Shown here one piece after another: positions 7,648 to 16,313 of a stretch of 64,000 nucleotides of DNA. Origin of the DNA: Halomonas sp. HL-48. Lineage in GTDB: Bacteria; Pseudomonadota; Gammaproteobacteria; Pseudomonadales; Halomonadaceae. Position numbers and translations under genes: made by a program. Under the pieces are notes generated by a model. That model made no database searches. It saw nothing but the letters and a program-made list of their open reading frames with translations, and had not been told where the DNA came from. The first letter of the stretch is position 1; every line of letters begins with the position of its first letter. The DNA lies in NCBI RefSeq assembly GCF_001314875.1, contig NZ_LJZS01000003.1:1-64000 (forward strand). Reading direction: 5' to 3'.

Positions 7648-9927
7648 GTGAAAAGTAAAACGTCCATGCTTGAGGTGCTGCGACGCGTTATTCAGGAAGT
7701 GAATGGCGCGAGGAACCTGGATGCCGCCTTGGCCACGATGGTGCGGCGCATTCGTAAAGCGATGCAAACCGATGTGTGCTCTTTTTATCTCTACGATAAA
7801 GAGCTCGAATCGCTGGTGCTGATGGAAACAATTGGTCTGCGCACCCAGGCCGTCGGGCAGGTGGTGCTTCCGCTGGGTGAGGGCCTGGTCGGGCTGGTCG
7901 CCAAACGCAGCGAACCGCTCAATCTCGAGGATGCCCAGTCCCACCCGCAGTTCCGCTATTTTGAAGCTACCGGGGAAGAACGTTACTCAAGCTTTCTCGG
8001 CGTGCCCATCATCCACCAGCGGCTCATGCTTGGCGTGCTGGTGGTTCAGCAGGCCGAACAACGTCAGTATGACGATGAAGACGAGGCCTTCCTGGTGACC
8101 ATGGCGGCTCAGCTGGCGGGCGTGCTGGCGCATGCCTTGGCGACCGGTAATCTCAACCGGCGCGCCTTGCCCAGCGGCCAGACGATGTTCAAGGGCGTGG
8201 CGGCTTCTCCGGGGATGGCAATGGGTGAAGCGGTGGTGATCACACCGCCGTCGGATCTCAACAGCGTGCCGGATCTGGTGCCCAGCGACGAAGCCTACGA
8301 AATTGCGCGCCTCAAGGAGGCCATTGGCAAAACGCGCGATGAAATTCGTGCGGCGGCCGAGCGGTTGGTCAACCGGATCTCGACCCAGGAGCTGGCGCTG
8401 TTCGATGTTTATCAGCAAATGCTCGGCGAAGCAGCGCTTTCCGAGGAAGTCGAGAAGCGCATCCGCGAAGGACAGTGGGCGCCAGGCGCTTTGGCCGACG
8501 TGGTGCGTCGCCACGTGCAATACCTGGAGCGTGTGGACGATAACTATCTGCGCGAGCGGGCAGCGGATATTCGCGACCTGGGGCGCCGTGTGCTGGCTCA
8601 TCTGCAAGAGGGTTCTCCCTCGACGCCGGACACTTACCCCGATAACGCGATTCTTGTCGGTGACGAAATCAGCGTGGCGATGCTGGGCGAGGTGCCCCGG
8701 GATAAGCTGAAAGGCCTGGTCTCAGTGCGCGGTTCCAGTACCTCCCACGTGGCGATCGTCGCCCGCGCCATGGGCATTCCCACGGTGCTCGGCATGGTCG
8801 ATTTGCCGCTTCCCAGGCTGTCAGGCGCGCCGGTTGTGCTCGACGGCCACCGAGGGCGGCTGTTCGTGCGGCCCGCCCCCGAACTCAAGGCCCGCTACGA
8901 AAGCCTGATCGCTGAAGAAGAAGCACTCAGCGAGCTGTTGGCCCACGAGCAGGACCTGCCCAGTGAAACGCCCGACGGCCACGACATGCCTCTGATGGTC
9001 AATACCGGGTTGGCCGTCGACGCGGCAGCGTTGCTCAAGAGTCGTATTAGCGGCGTGGGGCTCTACCGCACTGAAGTGCCGTTCATGATTACCGAGCGCT
9101 TCCCCGGTGAAAAAGAGCAGACCCGCCTGTACCGTGAACAGCTGGAAAGCTTTTCGCCGCTGCCGGTGGTCATGCGCACCCTGGACATTGGCGGTGACAA
9201 GGACCTGCCTTACTTCCCCATTGAAGAAGCCAACCCGTTTTTAGGCTGGCGCGGTATGCGGGTGACCCTGGATCATCCGGAAGTGCTGATGGTGCAGCTG
9301 CGGGCGATGTTGAAAGCGTCCAGGGAGCTCGACAACCTCTACGTGCTGTTCCCCATGATCACCAACGTGGAAGAGGTGGATGAGGCACTGCGGCTGCTTG
9401 ACCGCGCGATTCTGGAGCTGGGTGAAGAGGGCATCGACGTCGAGCGCCCCAAGGTGGGGGTGATGATCGAGGTGCCGGCCACCATTTATCAGATGGATGC
9501 CCTGGCCAAGCGGGTGGACTTTTTCTCGGTCGGCAGCAATGACCTGACCCAGTACCTCTTGGCGGTAGACCGCAATAACCCCAGGGTCTCAAGTCTTTAC
9601 GACGCACTTCATCCCGCCTTGTTGGGCGCGTTGCAAGAACTCTCTCAGGACGCGCTGCGTCTCAAAAAGCCCATTTCACTATGCGGCGAACTGGCGGGTG
9701 ACCCGGCCGGCGCGCTGCTGCTGATGGCGATGGGCTTTACCAGCCTGTCGATGAATGCCCCCAGCCTGCCCAAGGTGCGCGCGGCGATTCGCCGGGTTTC
9801 GTTCAAGGATGCCCAGCAGTTGCTGTCGGAAGTGATGTTGCTGGACACGCCTGCCCAAGTGCACATGCATCTGGATAAACGCATGGACGACTGGCAGCTT
9901 TCCCATTTGCTGCCGCCGCGCGACTAG
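7648..9927 (+). CDS. ptsP: Phosphoenolpyruvate-protein phosphotransferase PtsP (EI-Ntr)
   Basis: Enzyme I of the nitrogen phosphotransferase system: it autophosphorylates from PEP and passes phosphate to NPr and EIIA-Ntr, a regulatory relay. The 759-residue protein has an N-terminal GAF domain (residues about 5-160, beginning MLEVLRRVIQEVNGARNLDAA), a helical HPr-binding region, the swivelling phosphohistidine domain with GSSTSHVAIVARAMGIPT (His367 is the expected phosphosite) and a C-terminal PEP-binding barrel with TLDIGGDKDLPYFP, FFSVGSNDLTQYLLAVDRNN and CGELAGDP. GTG 7648 is preceded by GAGG at usable spacing; ATG 7666 starts exactly where the E. coli protein does and is the main alternative. 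It probably shares a transcript with rppH. Confidence 0.95.
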   Translation: MKSKTSMLEVLRRVIQEVNGARNLDAALATMVRRIRKAMQTDVCSFYLYDKELESLVLMETIGLRTQAVGQVVLPLGEGLVGLVAKRSEPLNLEDAQSHPQFRYFEATGEERYSSFLGVPIIHQRLMLGVLVVQQAEQRQYDDEDEAFLVTMAAQLAGVLAHALATGNLNRRALPSGQTMFKGVAASPGMAMGEAVVITPPSDLNSVPDLVPSDEAYEIARLKEAIGKTRDEIRAAAERLVNRISTQELALFDVYQQMLGEAALSEEVEKRIREGQWAPGALADVVRRHVQYLERVDDNYLRERAADIRDLGRRVLAHLQEGSPSTPDTYPDNAILVGDEISVAMLGEVPRDKLKGLVSVRGSSTSHVAIVARAMGIPTVLGMVDLPLPRLSGAPVVLDGHRGRLFVRPAPELKARYESLIAEEEALSELLAHEQDLPSETPDGHDMPLMVNTGLAVDAAALLKSRISGVGLYRTEVPFMITERFPGEKEQTRLYREQLESFSPLPVVMRTLDIGGDKDLPYFPIEEANPFLGWRGMRVTLDHPEVLMVQLRAMLKASRELDNLYVLFPMITNVEEVDEALRLLDRAILELGEEGIDVERPKVGVMIEVPATIYQMDALAKRVDFFSVGSNDLTQYLLAVDRNNPRVSSLYDALHPALLGALQELSQDALRLKKPISLCGELAGDPAGALLLMAMGFTSLSMNAPSLPKVRAAIRRVSFKDAQQLLSEVMLLDTPAQVHMHLDKRMDDWQLSHLLPPRD

Positions 9928-9946
9928 CTTTTTGTAACCGCTGGGC

Positions 9947-10717
9947 TCATCGCTCGCAAGGAATGGTGAGCGTGGTGTCTCCTTCAAAGGCGCCCCAGGG
10001 GCCGAAGCGCTGTTCGGTTAGCCTGACGTCGCCATCATGGGCAAGCGATAGCCAGGTGGTGGCGCGGGTGCCGTATCGCTCGCCGACGATAAAGGCGGCC
10101 GATAGCTGATGCTCAAGTTCCCGGCCCACCCCGGTATCCGGCAGCTCACTGATAGGCGCTCTCCTGGGGTCCTTGAAAGCGGGCAGCGCCGGGCCAGGGA
10201 ACGGCATCCCGTCCACCTGCGCCAACGCCGCTTTGACAGACAGCAACTTCGGCCAAGGGGTGTTGAGGGCCGCGTTGGATAGCCCATGGACGCCTGGCGA
10301 TACCTCGCAAAGCGACAGCTGCTCGCGGCCGCGGTGCAAATACCATAACCGGTGCGGGGTGGCGACCAGCAGGTTGAAGCCCGCGTACTTGGCGGCTTCA
10401 CCTTCGGCAAGATGGCCTAACCAGGCGTCGATGTCGTCGCATTCCAATGCCTGGCTGACCAGGTATCCACGACTGGGCGTCCCGGGTGCCGTGATCAATG
10501 CCGGGTCGCGAACATTGGTTAGCGCCGCGACCCGGCCTTGGCGGTTGGTCGCCAGCCAGCTTCCTCCGGCTTCCAGATCGCGTCCGCCGACCAGGTGAGG
10601 TGCGTCATCCCAGACCGCCAGCGGGGCAGTGGGGCGTACGTGAAACTCATCGCGGTTACCAATCAGCTGCAAGGGCGTGGGAGCTCCTGGCTGCCAACGA
10701 AAAGCGATTAAACACAT
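9947..10717 (-). CDS. NRDE-family protein (TANGO2-like)
   Basis: A 256-residue NRDE-domain protein, the bacterial relative of eukaryotic TANGO2. It begins MCLIAFRW, so a cysteine is exposed at position 2 after Met removal, as is usual in the family, and carries the naming motif in LIGNRDEFHVRPTAPL followed by VGGRDLEAGGSWLATN. Near the C-terminus is YGTRATTWLSL, also characteristic. Its biochemical role is unsettled; eukaryotic members have been linked to lipid or haem handling. It is convergent with ptsP, with only 19 bp between the two stop codons and no terminator in that gap. Confidence 0.9.
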   Translation of the reverse strand: MCLIAFRWQPGAPTPLQLIGNRDEFHVRPTAPLAVWDDAPHLVGGRDLEAGGSWLATNRQGRVAALTNVRDPALITAPGTPSRGYLVSQALECDDIDAWLGHLAEGEAAKYAGFNLLVATPHRLWYLHRGREQLSLCEVSPGVHGLSNAALNTPWPKLLSVKAALAQVDGMPFPGPALPAFKDPRRAPISELPDTGVGRELEHQLSAAFIVGERYGTRATTWLSLAHDGDVRLTEQRFGPWGAFEGDTTLTIPCER

Positions 10718-10901
10718 AGAGGGCTCATTGTCTGGTTAGCGAGTGGGCTGGAGTCGCCAGAACTGCACATGACACTCCCGGCATGTCGACGTACACTTGT
10801 TGGCTGTCATTTCCTACAATAACCCAAGTGGCGAAACAAATGCGTCCCGTCAGGATGATGCACCGCTTGTGACGCTTGGCCAGAGAGGAAGGCGCTATTT
10901 G

Positions 10902-12071
10902 ATGCAAGGCAACCAGCAGGAACACTTCTGGAACACGCTGATATGGCCAGTGCTGTGGCCGTTATTACTTGTGCAGGCCGCCTTGGTGGTGCTCTGCGTG
11001 CTGGTAATCTGGCTGGTTGGCTGGATGTCGCCCGGCTATGCGTCTTGGGGCCTGTCACTTTGGCTGATGCTGGCGCTGTTGGCGGGCAGTTGTTTGAACG
11101 TGGCGGCGTTCTTGATGCTGGTAAAGTCGCGTGCCAAACATGAGGAAGCGCGTCTGATGCAGCAGCTAGCTGAGCTTGAGCAGCATACGCATGCACTGTC
11201 AACGCAGGTAGCCAACCGCGATCTACAGCAGGCCCAAATAACGGCGGACGCCACGACGACCCTGCCGACGGCACGCCTGTTGAATGTTAATCGAGAGCTG
11301 TCCCGTCTTGTCGCTTCGGTTGAAGGCCTTTCGCCTTTGGTACCTGCAACCGCTGTGAGCGCTGAGGAAGACGCCAAGGCGCTGCTGGATGATCTGCATC
11401 ATCAACAACAGCAGGTCAGACACTTGTTGGCCGGCCGTGACCGGGCACGGGAAGAATCGCGCCTGAAGTCGGAGTATTTGGGCTTATTGCAGCGTGAAAC
11501 CGATGAATTGTTTGATCACCTGAGCACGCAGTTAAACACCCAGGTCAGCGAAGACTGTCGGGCCAATATCCTCGAGGTGCGTGAGCGTATTGCCGATATC
11601 CGTGCGCTGCTGATGAACCTGGTTCAGCACCGCGACCTGCCGAGTGAACCCGACACCTTGCCAGTGGCGGTCTCGCTGCGCGTGCTGGTGGTCGACGATG
11701 GCCCGGTCAATCTGATGCTGGCGCGTCAGATGCTCGAAAACCACGGCCTGTACGTTGAAGGCGTAAGCAGCGGTGAGCAGGCGCTGGCGCGGCAGCAGCA
11801 AAGCTTCTTTGACCTCGTATTTATGGATATCTTCATGCCAACATTGAGCGGGCTTGAAACCGCCCGCCGCTGGCGTGAGATTGAAAGCGCCCAGGGAAGC
11901 CGAAAGAGCGTGCTCGTTGCGCTAACGGCCAATGCCGACAATATGGGGCGTGAGGAATGCTTCTCTGCAGGCCTGGACGACCTGCTGACCAAGCCGTACC
12001 AGCCGGAAACCCTGCTGGGTATCATTACGACCTGGTTTCCCGGTAGCGACGAGGCGTCGCCTGCCCGATGA
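10902..12071 (+). CDS. Membrane-anchored response-regulator receiver protein (decayed hybrid kinase)
   Basis: A 389-residue protein with two hydrophobic helices near the N-terminus (about residues 14-42 and 46-70), a long helical/coiled-coil middle and a C-terminal receiver domain (residues about 260-380). The receiver is intact: VLVVDDGPVN (acidic pair), FMDIFMP (phospho-acceptor Asp), ALTAN (Thr) and TKPY (Lys). The middle segment ESRLKSEYLGLLQRETDEL aligns with the dimerisation box of hybrid histidine kinases (typically KSEFLANMSHELRTPL), but the phosphorylatable His is lost and no ATPase domain follows. It looks like a kinase that has shed catalysis and kept anchor and receiver. ATG 10902 has GAGGAAGG upstream; the frame is open back to TTG 10797. 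Its stop overlaps the next start (ATGA), so it is coupled to the TSUP gene. Confidence 0.82.
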   Translation: MQGNQQEHFWNTLIWPVLWPLLLVQAALVVLCVLVIWLVGWMSPGYASWGLSLWLMLALLAGSCLNVAAFLMLVKSRAKHEEARLMQQLAELEQHTHALSTQVANRDLQQAQITADATTTLPTARLLNVNRELSRLVASVEGLSPLVPATAVSAEEDAKALLDDLHHQQQQVRHLLAGRDRAREESRLKSEYLGLLQRETDELFDHLSTQLNTQVSEDCRANILEVRERIADIRALLMNLVQHRDLPSEPDTLPVAVSLRVLVVDDGPVNLMLARQMLENHGLYVEGVSSGEQALARQQQSFFDLVFMDIFMPTLSGLETARRWREIESAQGSRKSVLVALTANADNMGREECFSAGLDDLLTKPYQPETLLGIITTWFPGSDEASPAR

Positions 12072-12871
12072 GTGTATTGGCCGCTTCGGTGCTTGGTTAT
12101 CTGCTGCTTGGTGTCGTAGCGGGAACCCTTGCGGGTCTTTTCGGCATAGGCGGTGGATTGCTCATCGTTCCAGCATTGGTGGTGGCATTTACCTTCCAGG
12201 GCTTCGAGCCCGAGGTGGTCATGCATCTTGCCATTGGTACGTCGCTGGCCACCATCGTGTTAACCGGCGCGTCCTCGGCATTGGGCCACTGGCGACGGCG
12301 TAGCATTCATACGCCGTGGTTTATGGCCCTGCTGCCGGGGTTACTGGCGGGTGCCGTTATCGGCGTGCTGGTGGCAGGGCAGCTGTCAGGCCCGCTTTTG
12401 GGCACGCTGTTTGGTCTGTTCGTACTTACCATTGCCGTTAAAATGGCGATCGGGTTTGGCCCTGTCAGCCGCCAAGCGGCGACACCCCCTGGCTACGCGA
12501 TGATCATGGCCGGTGGTGTTATTGGCGGTATTTCGGCGCTATTTGGCATTGGCGGCGCTACCATGGCGGTGCCCTGGCTGTCGCGGTGTGGCGCTCACCT
12601 GACCCAGGCGGTGGGAACCTCTGCCGCCTGCGGTGTTCCCATTGCACTGTTGGGTGCTGCGACCTTCATCTGGATGGGGTGGGGGCACCCCCAACTGCCT
12701 GACTGGACGACCGGGTATGTGATGTGGCCTGCCTTTCTTTCCATCGTCATAACGAGCGTCCCCTTTGCCCGCCTGGGCGTCCGTCTGGCGCACCACCTGC
12801 CCAGTCACGTGCTGCGCTGGGCCTTTGCTGCCCTGCTGGCCGCCGTGGGGCTCAAGTTTCTGTTGAGCTAG
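12068..12871 (+). CDS. TSUP-family transporter (TauE/SafE)
   Basis: A 267-residue integral membrane protein with about eight hydrophobic helices in two homologous halves. Each half has the family's glycine motif: GTLAGLFGIGGGLLIVPAL near residues 20-38 and GGVIGGISALFGIGGATMAV around 148-167. The family exports or imports sulfite, sulfonates or related organic anions; the substrate here is unknown. Its start overlaps the receiver protein's stop by 4 nt. A TSUP gene immediately before lgt is also found in Pseudomonas, so this position is conserved rather than specific to a pathway. Confidence 0.92.
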   Translation: MSVLAASVLGYLLLGVVAGTLAGLFGIGGGLLIVPALVVAFTFQGFEPEVVMHLAIGTSLATIVLTGASSALGHWRRRSIHTPWFMALLPGLLAGAVIGVLVAGQLSGPLLGTLFGLFVLTIAVKMAIGFGPVSRQAATPPGYAMIMAGGVIGGISALFGIGGATMAVPWLSRCGAHLTQAVGTSAACGVPIALLGAATFIWMGWGHPQLPDWTTGYVMWPAFLSIVITSVPFARLGVRLAHHLPSHVLRWAFAALLAAVGLKFLLS

Positions 12872-12928
12872 TAGCCGCCGTGATTTTCATAAACACCTTC
12901 AAGCCCAGACATTTTCAAGAGAGCTTAG

Positions 12929-13726
12929 ATGATTAACTATCCCACAATCGACCCCGTTGCCATTGCCATCGGACCGTTACAAGTTCACTGGTACGGGCTG
13001 ATGTACGTCGTAGGCTTTGTCGCCGCCTGGTGGCTTGGGTGTCGCCGGGCGGCGCGCATCGGCTTGAACCACGAGGATATCGGCGACTTGCTTTTTTACT
13101 GTGCCATCGGGGTCGTGGTGGGTGGCCGCCTGGGCTATGCGCTGTTTTATGGGTTAGAGCAGTGGGCGGCCGACCCGCTGTGGGTGTTCAAGGTCTGGGA
13201 CGGCGGCATGAGCTTCCATGGCGGACTGATTGGCGTGTTTCTCGCTGCCTGGCTATTTGCCCGGCGCAAGCAGTTGGCGTTATTCACCCTGACCGACTTC
13301 ATTGCTCCTCTGGCGCCTATTGGCCTGGGCGCTGGGCGGATCGGTAATTTTATCAACCACGAACTGCCCGGACGCGTTACCTCACTTCCCTGGGGCATGC
13401 CGTTTCCCGGTATGGGGCCAGAGCCACGTCACCCGTCCGCGATTTACGAAGCCCTGCTTGAAGGCCTCGTGCTGTTCTGTATTTTGTGGTGGGCATCGGC
13501 CAAGCCAAAGGCTCGCGGCTTCATGTCAGGCTTGTTCCTGCTGTGTTACGGCGTTTTCCGCTTCCTGGTCGAATTTTTCCGTCTGCCCGACGCCCACATC
13601 GGCTTTGTCGCCTTTGGCTGGGTGACCATGGGGATGGTGCTGACGCTACCCATGATCGCCCTGGGGGCCGCAATGATCGCCTGGTCGCGCCAACAGCCGG
13701 TAGATGCGGTAAGAGATAAGGGTTAA
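12929..13726 (+). CDS. lgt: Prolipoprotein diacylglyceryl transferase
   Basis: Transfers diacylglycerol from phosphatidylglycerol to the lipobox cysteine of prolipoproteins, the first step of lipoprotein maturation, in the inner membrane. The 265-residue protein has seven predicted helices and the family hallmarks VHWYGLMYVVGF, MSFHGGLIG, GRIGNFINHELPGRVT and RHPSAIYEALLEG. It lies 57 bp after the TSUP gene and leads into thyA-folA, as in Pseudomonas. The stop codon TAA is itself the first part of the heptanucleotide repeat that follows. Confidence 0.97.
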   Translation: MINYPTIDPVAIAIGPLQVHWYGLMYVVGFVAAWWLGCRRAARIGLNHEDIGDLLFYCAIGVVVGGRLGYALFYGLEQWAADPLWVFKVWDGGMSFHGGLIGVFLAAWLFARRKQLALFTLTDFIAPLAPIGLGAGRIGNFINHELPGRVTSLPWGMPFPGMGPEPRHPSAIYEALLEGLVLFCILWWASAKPKARGFMSGLFLLCYGVFRFLVEFFRLPDAHIGFVAFGWVTMGMVLTLPMIALGAAMIAWSRQQPVDAVRDKG

Positions 13727-13799
13727 GAGGGAAGAGGGAAGAGGGAAGAGGGAAGAGGGAAGAGGGAAGAGGGAAGAGGGAAGAGGGAAGAGGGAAGAG
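13725..13799. repeat. Heptanucleotide microsatellite (AAGAGGG), 10.7 copies
   Basis: Ten perfect AAGAGGG copies plus five bases. It begins inside the lgt stop codon and ends 54 bp before the thyA start. All copies are identical, which implies recent expansion or frequent slippage. The purine-rich strand is the coding strand of both neighbours. A length change would alter only the lgt-thyA spacer, not either protein. Confidence 0.95.
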
Positions 13800-13853
13800 T
13801 AGCGGCATTCCCTGTTCGCTGAGGGGCCACACGTATAGAATAGAGGTTAATTG

Positions 13854-14702
13854 ATGTCTCAAGCTGGGATTAACGTGACTGCAACGACGCCGATGAAAGA
13901 GGCACTTGAACAGCCCTACCTCGACCTGATGCAAACCGTGCTGGACCGGGGGACCGATCGCCACGACCGCACCGGGGTGGGTACCCGCTCGGTGTTCGGC
14001 CACCAGATGCGCTTTGATCTGTCGCGCGGATTTCCGCTGCTGACGACCAAAAAGCTGCATCTGCGCTCCATCATTCACGAGCTGCTGTGGTTCTTGAAAG
14101 GCGACACCAACATTGCCTACCTGAAAGACAACGGCGTACGTATCTGGGACGAATGGGCGGACGAAAACGGCGACCTGGGACCGGTATACGGGTATCAGTG
14201 GCGCAGTTGGCCCGACCCCAGAGGCGGCAGCGTCGACCAGATTGCCAATGTACTGGAGCAGATCCGTACCTCGCCTCAGTCGCGGCGGTTGATCGTCTCG
14301 GCATGGAACCCGGCCCTGGTCGATGAAATGCAGCTGCCCCCGTGCCACTGCCTGTTTCAGTTCTATGTGGCGAGCGGGCGGCTTTCCTGCCAGCTTTACC
14401 AGCGCAGCGCCGATATTTTCCTGGGGGTGCCCTTCAATATTGCCAGCTACGCGTTGCTACTCAGCATGGTGGCTCAGGTGACCGGGCTTGAGCCCGGTGA
14501 ATTCGTGCATACGCTGGGCGATGCCCATCTCTATAGTAACCATCTGGACCAGGCACGGGAGCAGCTCGGCCGCACGCCCACTGCGCCGCCCACGCTGCAC
14601 CTGACCCCCCAGGTGACCAACCTCTTCGATTTCCGGTTCGATGACATCGAGATCGTCGACTATCATCCCCAGCCGCATATCAAAGCCGAGGTGGCGGTAT
14701 GA
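13854..14702 (+). CDS. thyA: Thymidylate synthase
   Basis: Methylates dUMP to dTMP using methylenetetrahydrofolate, yielding dihydrofolate that the downstream reductase recycles. The 282-residue protein contains [38 protein letters not shown], the active-site block [12 protein letters not shown] with the nucleophilic cysteine, and [20 protein letters not shown]. It is about 18 residues longer than E. coli ThyA because of an N-terminal extension ([20 protein letters not shown]). ATG 13854 has AGAGG at 13842-13846; a TTG immediately before it is less likely. An internal ATG (about residue 14) could start a form closer to normal length. The stop overlaps folA by 4 nt. Confidence 0.96.
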   Translation: MSQAGINVTATTPMKEALEQPYLDLMQTVLDRGTDRHDRTGVGTRSVFGHQMRFDLSRGFPLLTTKKLHLRSIIHELLWFLKGDTNIAYLKDNGVRIWDEWADENGDLGPVYGYQWRSWPDPRGGSVDQIANVLEQIRTSPQSRRLIVSAWNPALVDEMQLPPCHCLFQFYVASGRLSCQLYQRSADIFLGVPFNIASYALLLSMVAQVTGLEPGEFVHTLGDAHLYSNHLDQAREQLGRTPTAPPTLHLTPQVTNLFDFRFDDIEIVDYHPQPHIKAEVAV

Positions 14703-15250
14703 GTCAGGCCTCTTCTCAGTTGGATACGCACGTCGATCCCCTCGTGCCCGTGGCCATGATGGTGGCGATGGCCAACAACCGCGTCATTGGCGTAGACGGC
14801 CAGTTGCCCTGGTATCTGCCGGAGGACCTCAAGTTCTTCAAGCGAATGACCCAGGCCAAGCCGCTGGTAATGGGGCGCAAAACCTTCGCCTCGATCGGCA
14901 AGCCATTGCCTAATCGCTTGAATATCGTGGTGACGCGGCAGCAGGATTTTGCCCACGAAGGTGTTCGCGTTTGTCATGACCTGCCTTCCGCGCTGGCGCT
15001 TGCCGATCAACAGGCAACAATTGAGGCGGCCGAAGAAATCATGGTGATGGGGGGCGGCGAGATCTATCGCCAGGCCATGCCCTATGCCACGCGGCTTTAT
15101 GTCACAGAAGTTGACATGGAGGTGCAAGGTGATGCGTACTTCCCACCCATAGACTTAAACGAGTGGCGTGAAACCCAGCGCATTGCCGGGCAGCCAAATG
15201 AACAGCAGCCTGATTATGCGTTTGTTACCTACGAGCGCATCGTGGCCTAG
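14699..15250 (+). CDS. folA: Dihydrofolate reductase
   Basis: Reduces dihydrofolate to tetrahydrofolate with NADPH, closing the cycle opened by ThyA. The 183-residue protein has [20 protein letters not shown], then [11 protein letters not shown] with the catalytic acidic residue, [19 protein letters not shown], and [20 protein letters not shown] with the NADPH-binding glycines. An N-terminal extension of about 18 residues precedes the first strand compared with E. coli. The ATGA overlap with thyA means co-translation of the two coupled enzymes. Confidence 0.96.
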   Translation: MSQASSQLDTHVDPLVPVAMMVAMANNRVIGVDGQLPWYLPEDLKFFKRMTQAKPLVMGRKTFASIGKPLPNRLNIVVTRQQDFAHEGVRVCHDLPSALALADQQATIEAAEEIMVMGGGEIYRQAMPYATRLYVTEVDMEVQGDAYFPPIDLNEWRETQRIAGQPNEQQPDYAFVTYERIVA

Positions 15251-15276
15251 GCCTGCGAAGGGAAGGAGAGCCTTGG

Positions 15277-16050
15277 ATGACGGTAAGCCCTGATTCAGCA
15301 AGCCCCAGGCAGCTATTAGACGATCTGGAGCGGCGATGGGAGCTCGCCCAAACCGAGCTAATCAAGCTGCGGGAAGAAAACGCTGAGCTAAAGCGGTTGC
15401 TTGCTCAGATTCAGGAGGGGGCGTCATCGGAAGCGAGCGAGCCGGCCACCCATGACAATGCGGATAGGCCCGCGCCAGCGACGTCTTCGTCAACCGATAA
15501 AAGTGAAGATGCCCAGGCGAGCGATGGCGATGCTTTGCCCCTGGTACCCGTGGAAAAAGACGAGCCGCCTTCGCCCCATGCGCTGCTGGCGCAATGGTAC
15601 CAGCGCTATCCCAAGGCGTTCTTCAAGGGGCACACCCAGCCGCTGAAGGTGGGCATTCACCATGATCTTGCCGCCTGCGAACCCTGGTCGGGCAAGCTCA
15701 TTCGCCGGGCTTTGGCAAACTATGTCAATTTGCCGCGCTATATAAAATCAGTCCGCGAAGGTGCCAAACGCATAGATCTGGAGGGTAATGAGGCCGGGGT
15801 GGTAGACGCCGAAGCCGCACGCCACGCCGCTGAAAAGCGCGCCAAGCAGGCGGCCGCGTTGCCCAAAGAAGAGAATAAAATACCTAAAGACGCGGAGCCT
15901 CGCGCCAAGACAGCCAAGCCCAATAAAAAATCTACGACACAAACGGCAAAAAAAGCTGAAAAAACACCGCCTGAGCGTGACATTGCTCACAAACAACTTA
16001 GCATGGAAGATAAGTTGTTGGGCTTGAAGCAGAAATTTCAGGGGCGCTGA
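15277..16050 (+). CDS. ProQ/FinO-domain RNA-binding protein
   Basis: A 257-residue protein with three parts. Residues about 8-50 are a predicted coiled coil (LEEDL-type heptads in LLDDLERRWELAQTELIKLR). A low-complexity acidic linker follows. The ProQ/FinO domain spans about 100-170 (LLAQWYQRYPKAFF, PLKVGIHHDLA, LIRRALANYVNLPRYIKSV). The Lys/Ala-rich tail ends in MEDKLLGLKQKFQGR. Such proteins are RNA chaperones that bind structured 3' ends of mRNAs and small RNAs. It is 26 bp after folA and may be read from the same transcript. It is not the E. coli ProQ layout, where the FinO domain is N-terminal. Confidence 0.88.
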   Translation: MTVSPDSASPRQLLDDLERRWELAQTELIKLREENAELKRLLAQIQEGASSEASEPATHDNADRPAPATSSSTDKSEDAQASDGDALPLVPVEKDEPPSPHALLAQWYQRYPKAFFKGHTQPLKVGIHHDLAACEPWSGKLIRRALANYVNLPRYIKSVREGAKRIDLEGNEAGVVDAEAARHAAEKRAKQAAALPKEENKIPKDAEPRAKTAKPNKKSTTQTAKKAEKTPPERDIAHKQLSMEDKLLGLKQKFQGR

Positions 16051-16083
16051 GACCAGCTGAAATTGGCTTCGTTCCAGGAAAAA

Positions 16084-16122
16084 ACGCAAATAATAAAAAA
16101 ACAGTGTTTTTTTCTATTGCGT
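16084..16122. terminator. Long AT-rich inverted repeat between the ProQ-domain gene and the porin
   Basis: ACGCAA (16084-16089) pairs with TTGCGT (16117-16122), and an inner A7/T7 tract with a CA/TG closing pair extends the stem with one bulge and one mismatch. It begins 34 bp after the ProQ-domain gene. The A-run and T-run lie inside the stem, so it resembles an A/T-stem terminator or an architectural element in the porin leader more than a textbook terminator. Confidence 0.5.
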
Positions 16123-16313
16123 TCCTTGGAATCCCAGTATAGAGTTTGCCTTGCGAGCATTGGACTATAACAAGGCTTTGTTGAGGAAATGCCGCATTGA
16201 GCCGAGTGCCAAGCATCCGGCAAATGAAAAAAGAGCATACCCAGCAAGCCGACTGTCGACCGCAGGTCGAACAGAAACGATCGAAACAGTAAGCTAGTTA
16301 AGGAACCTACATC

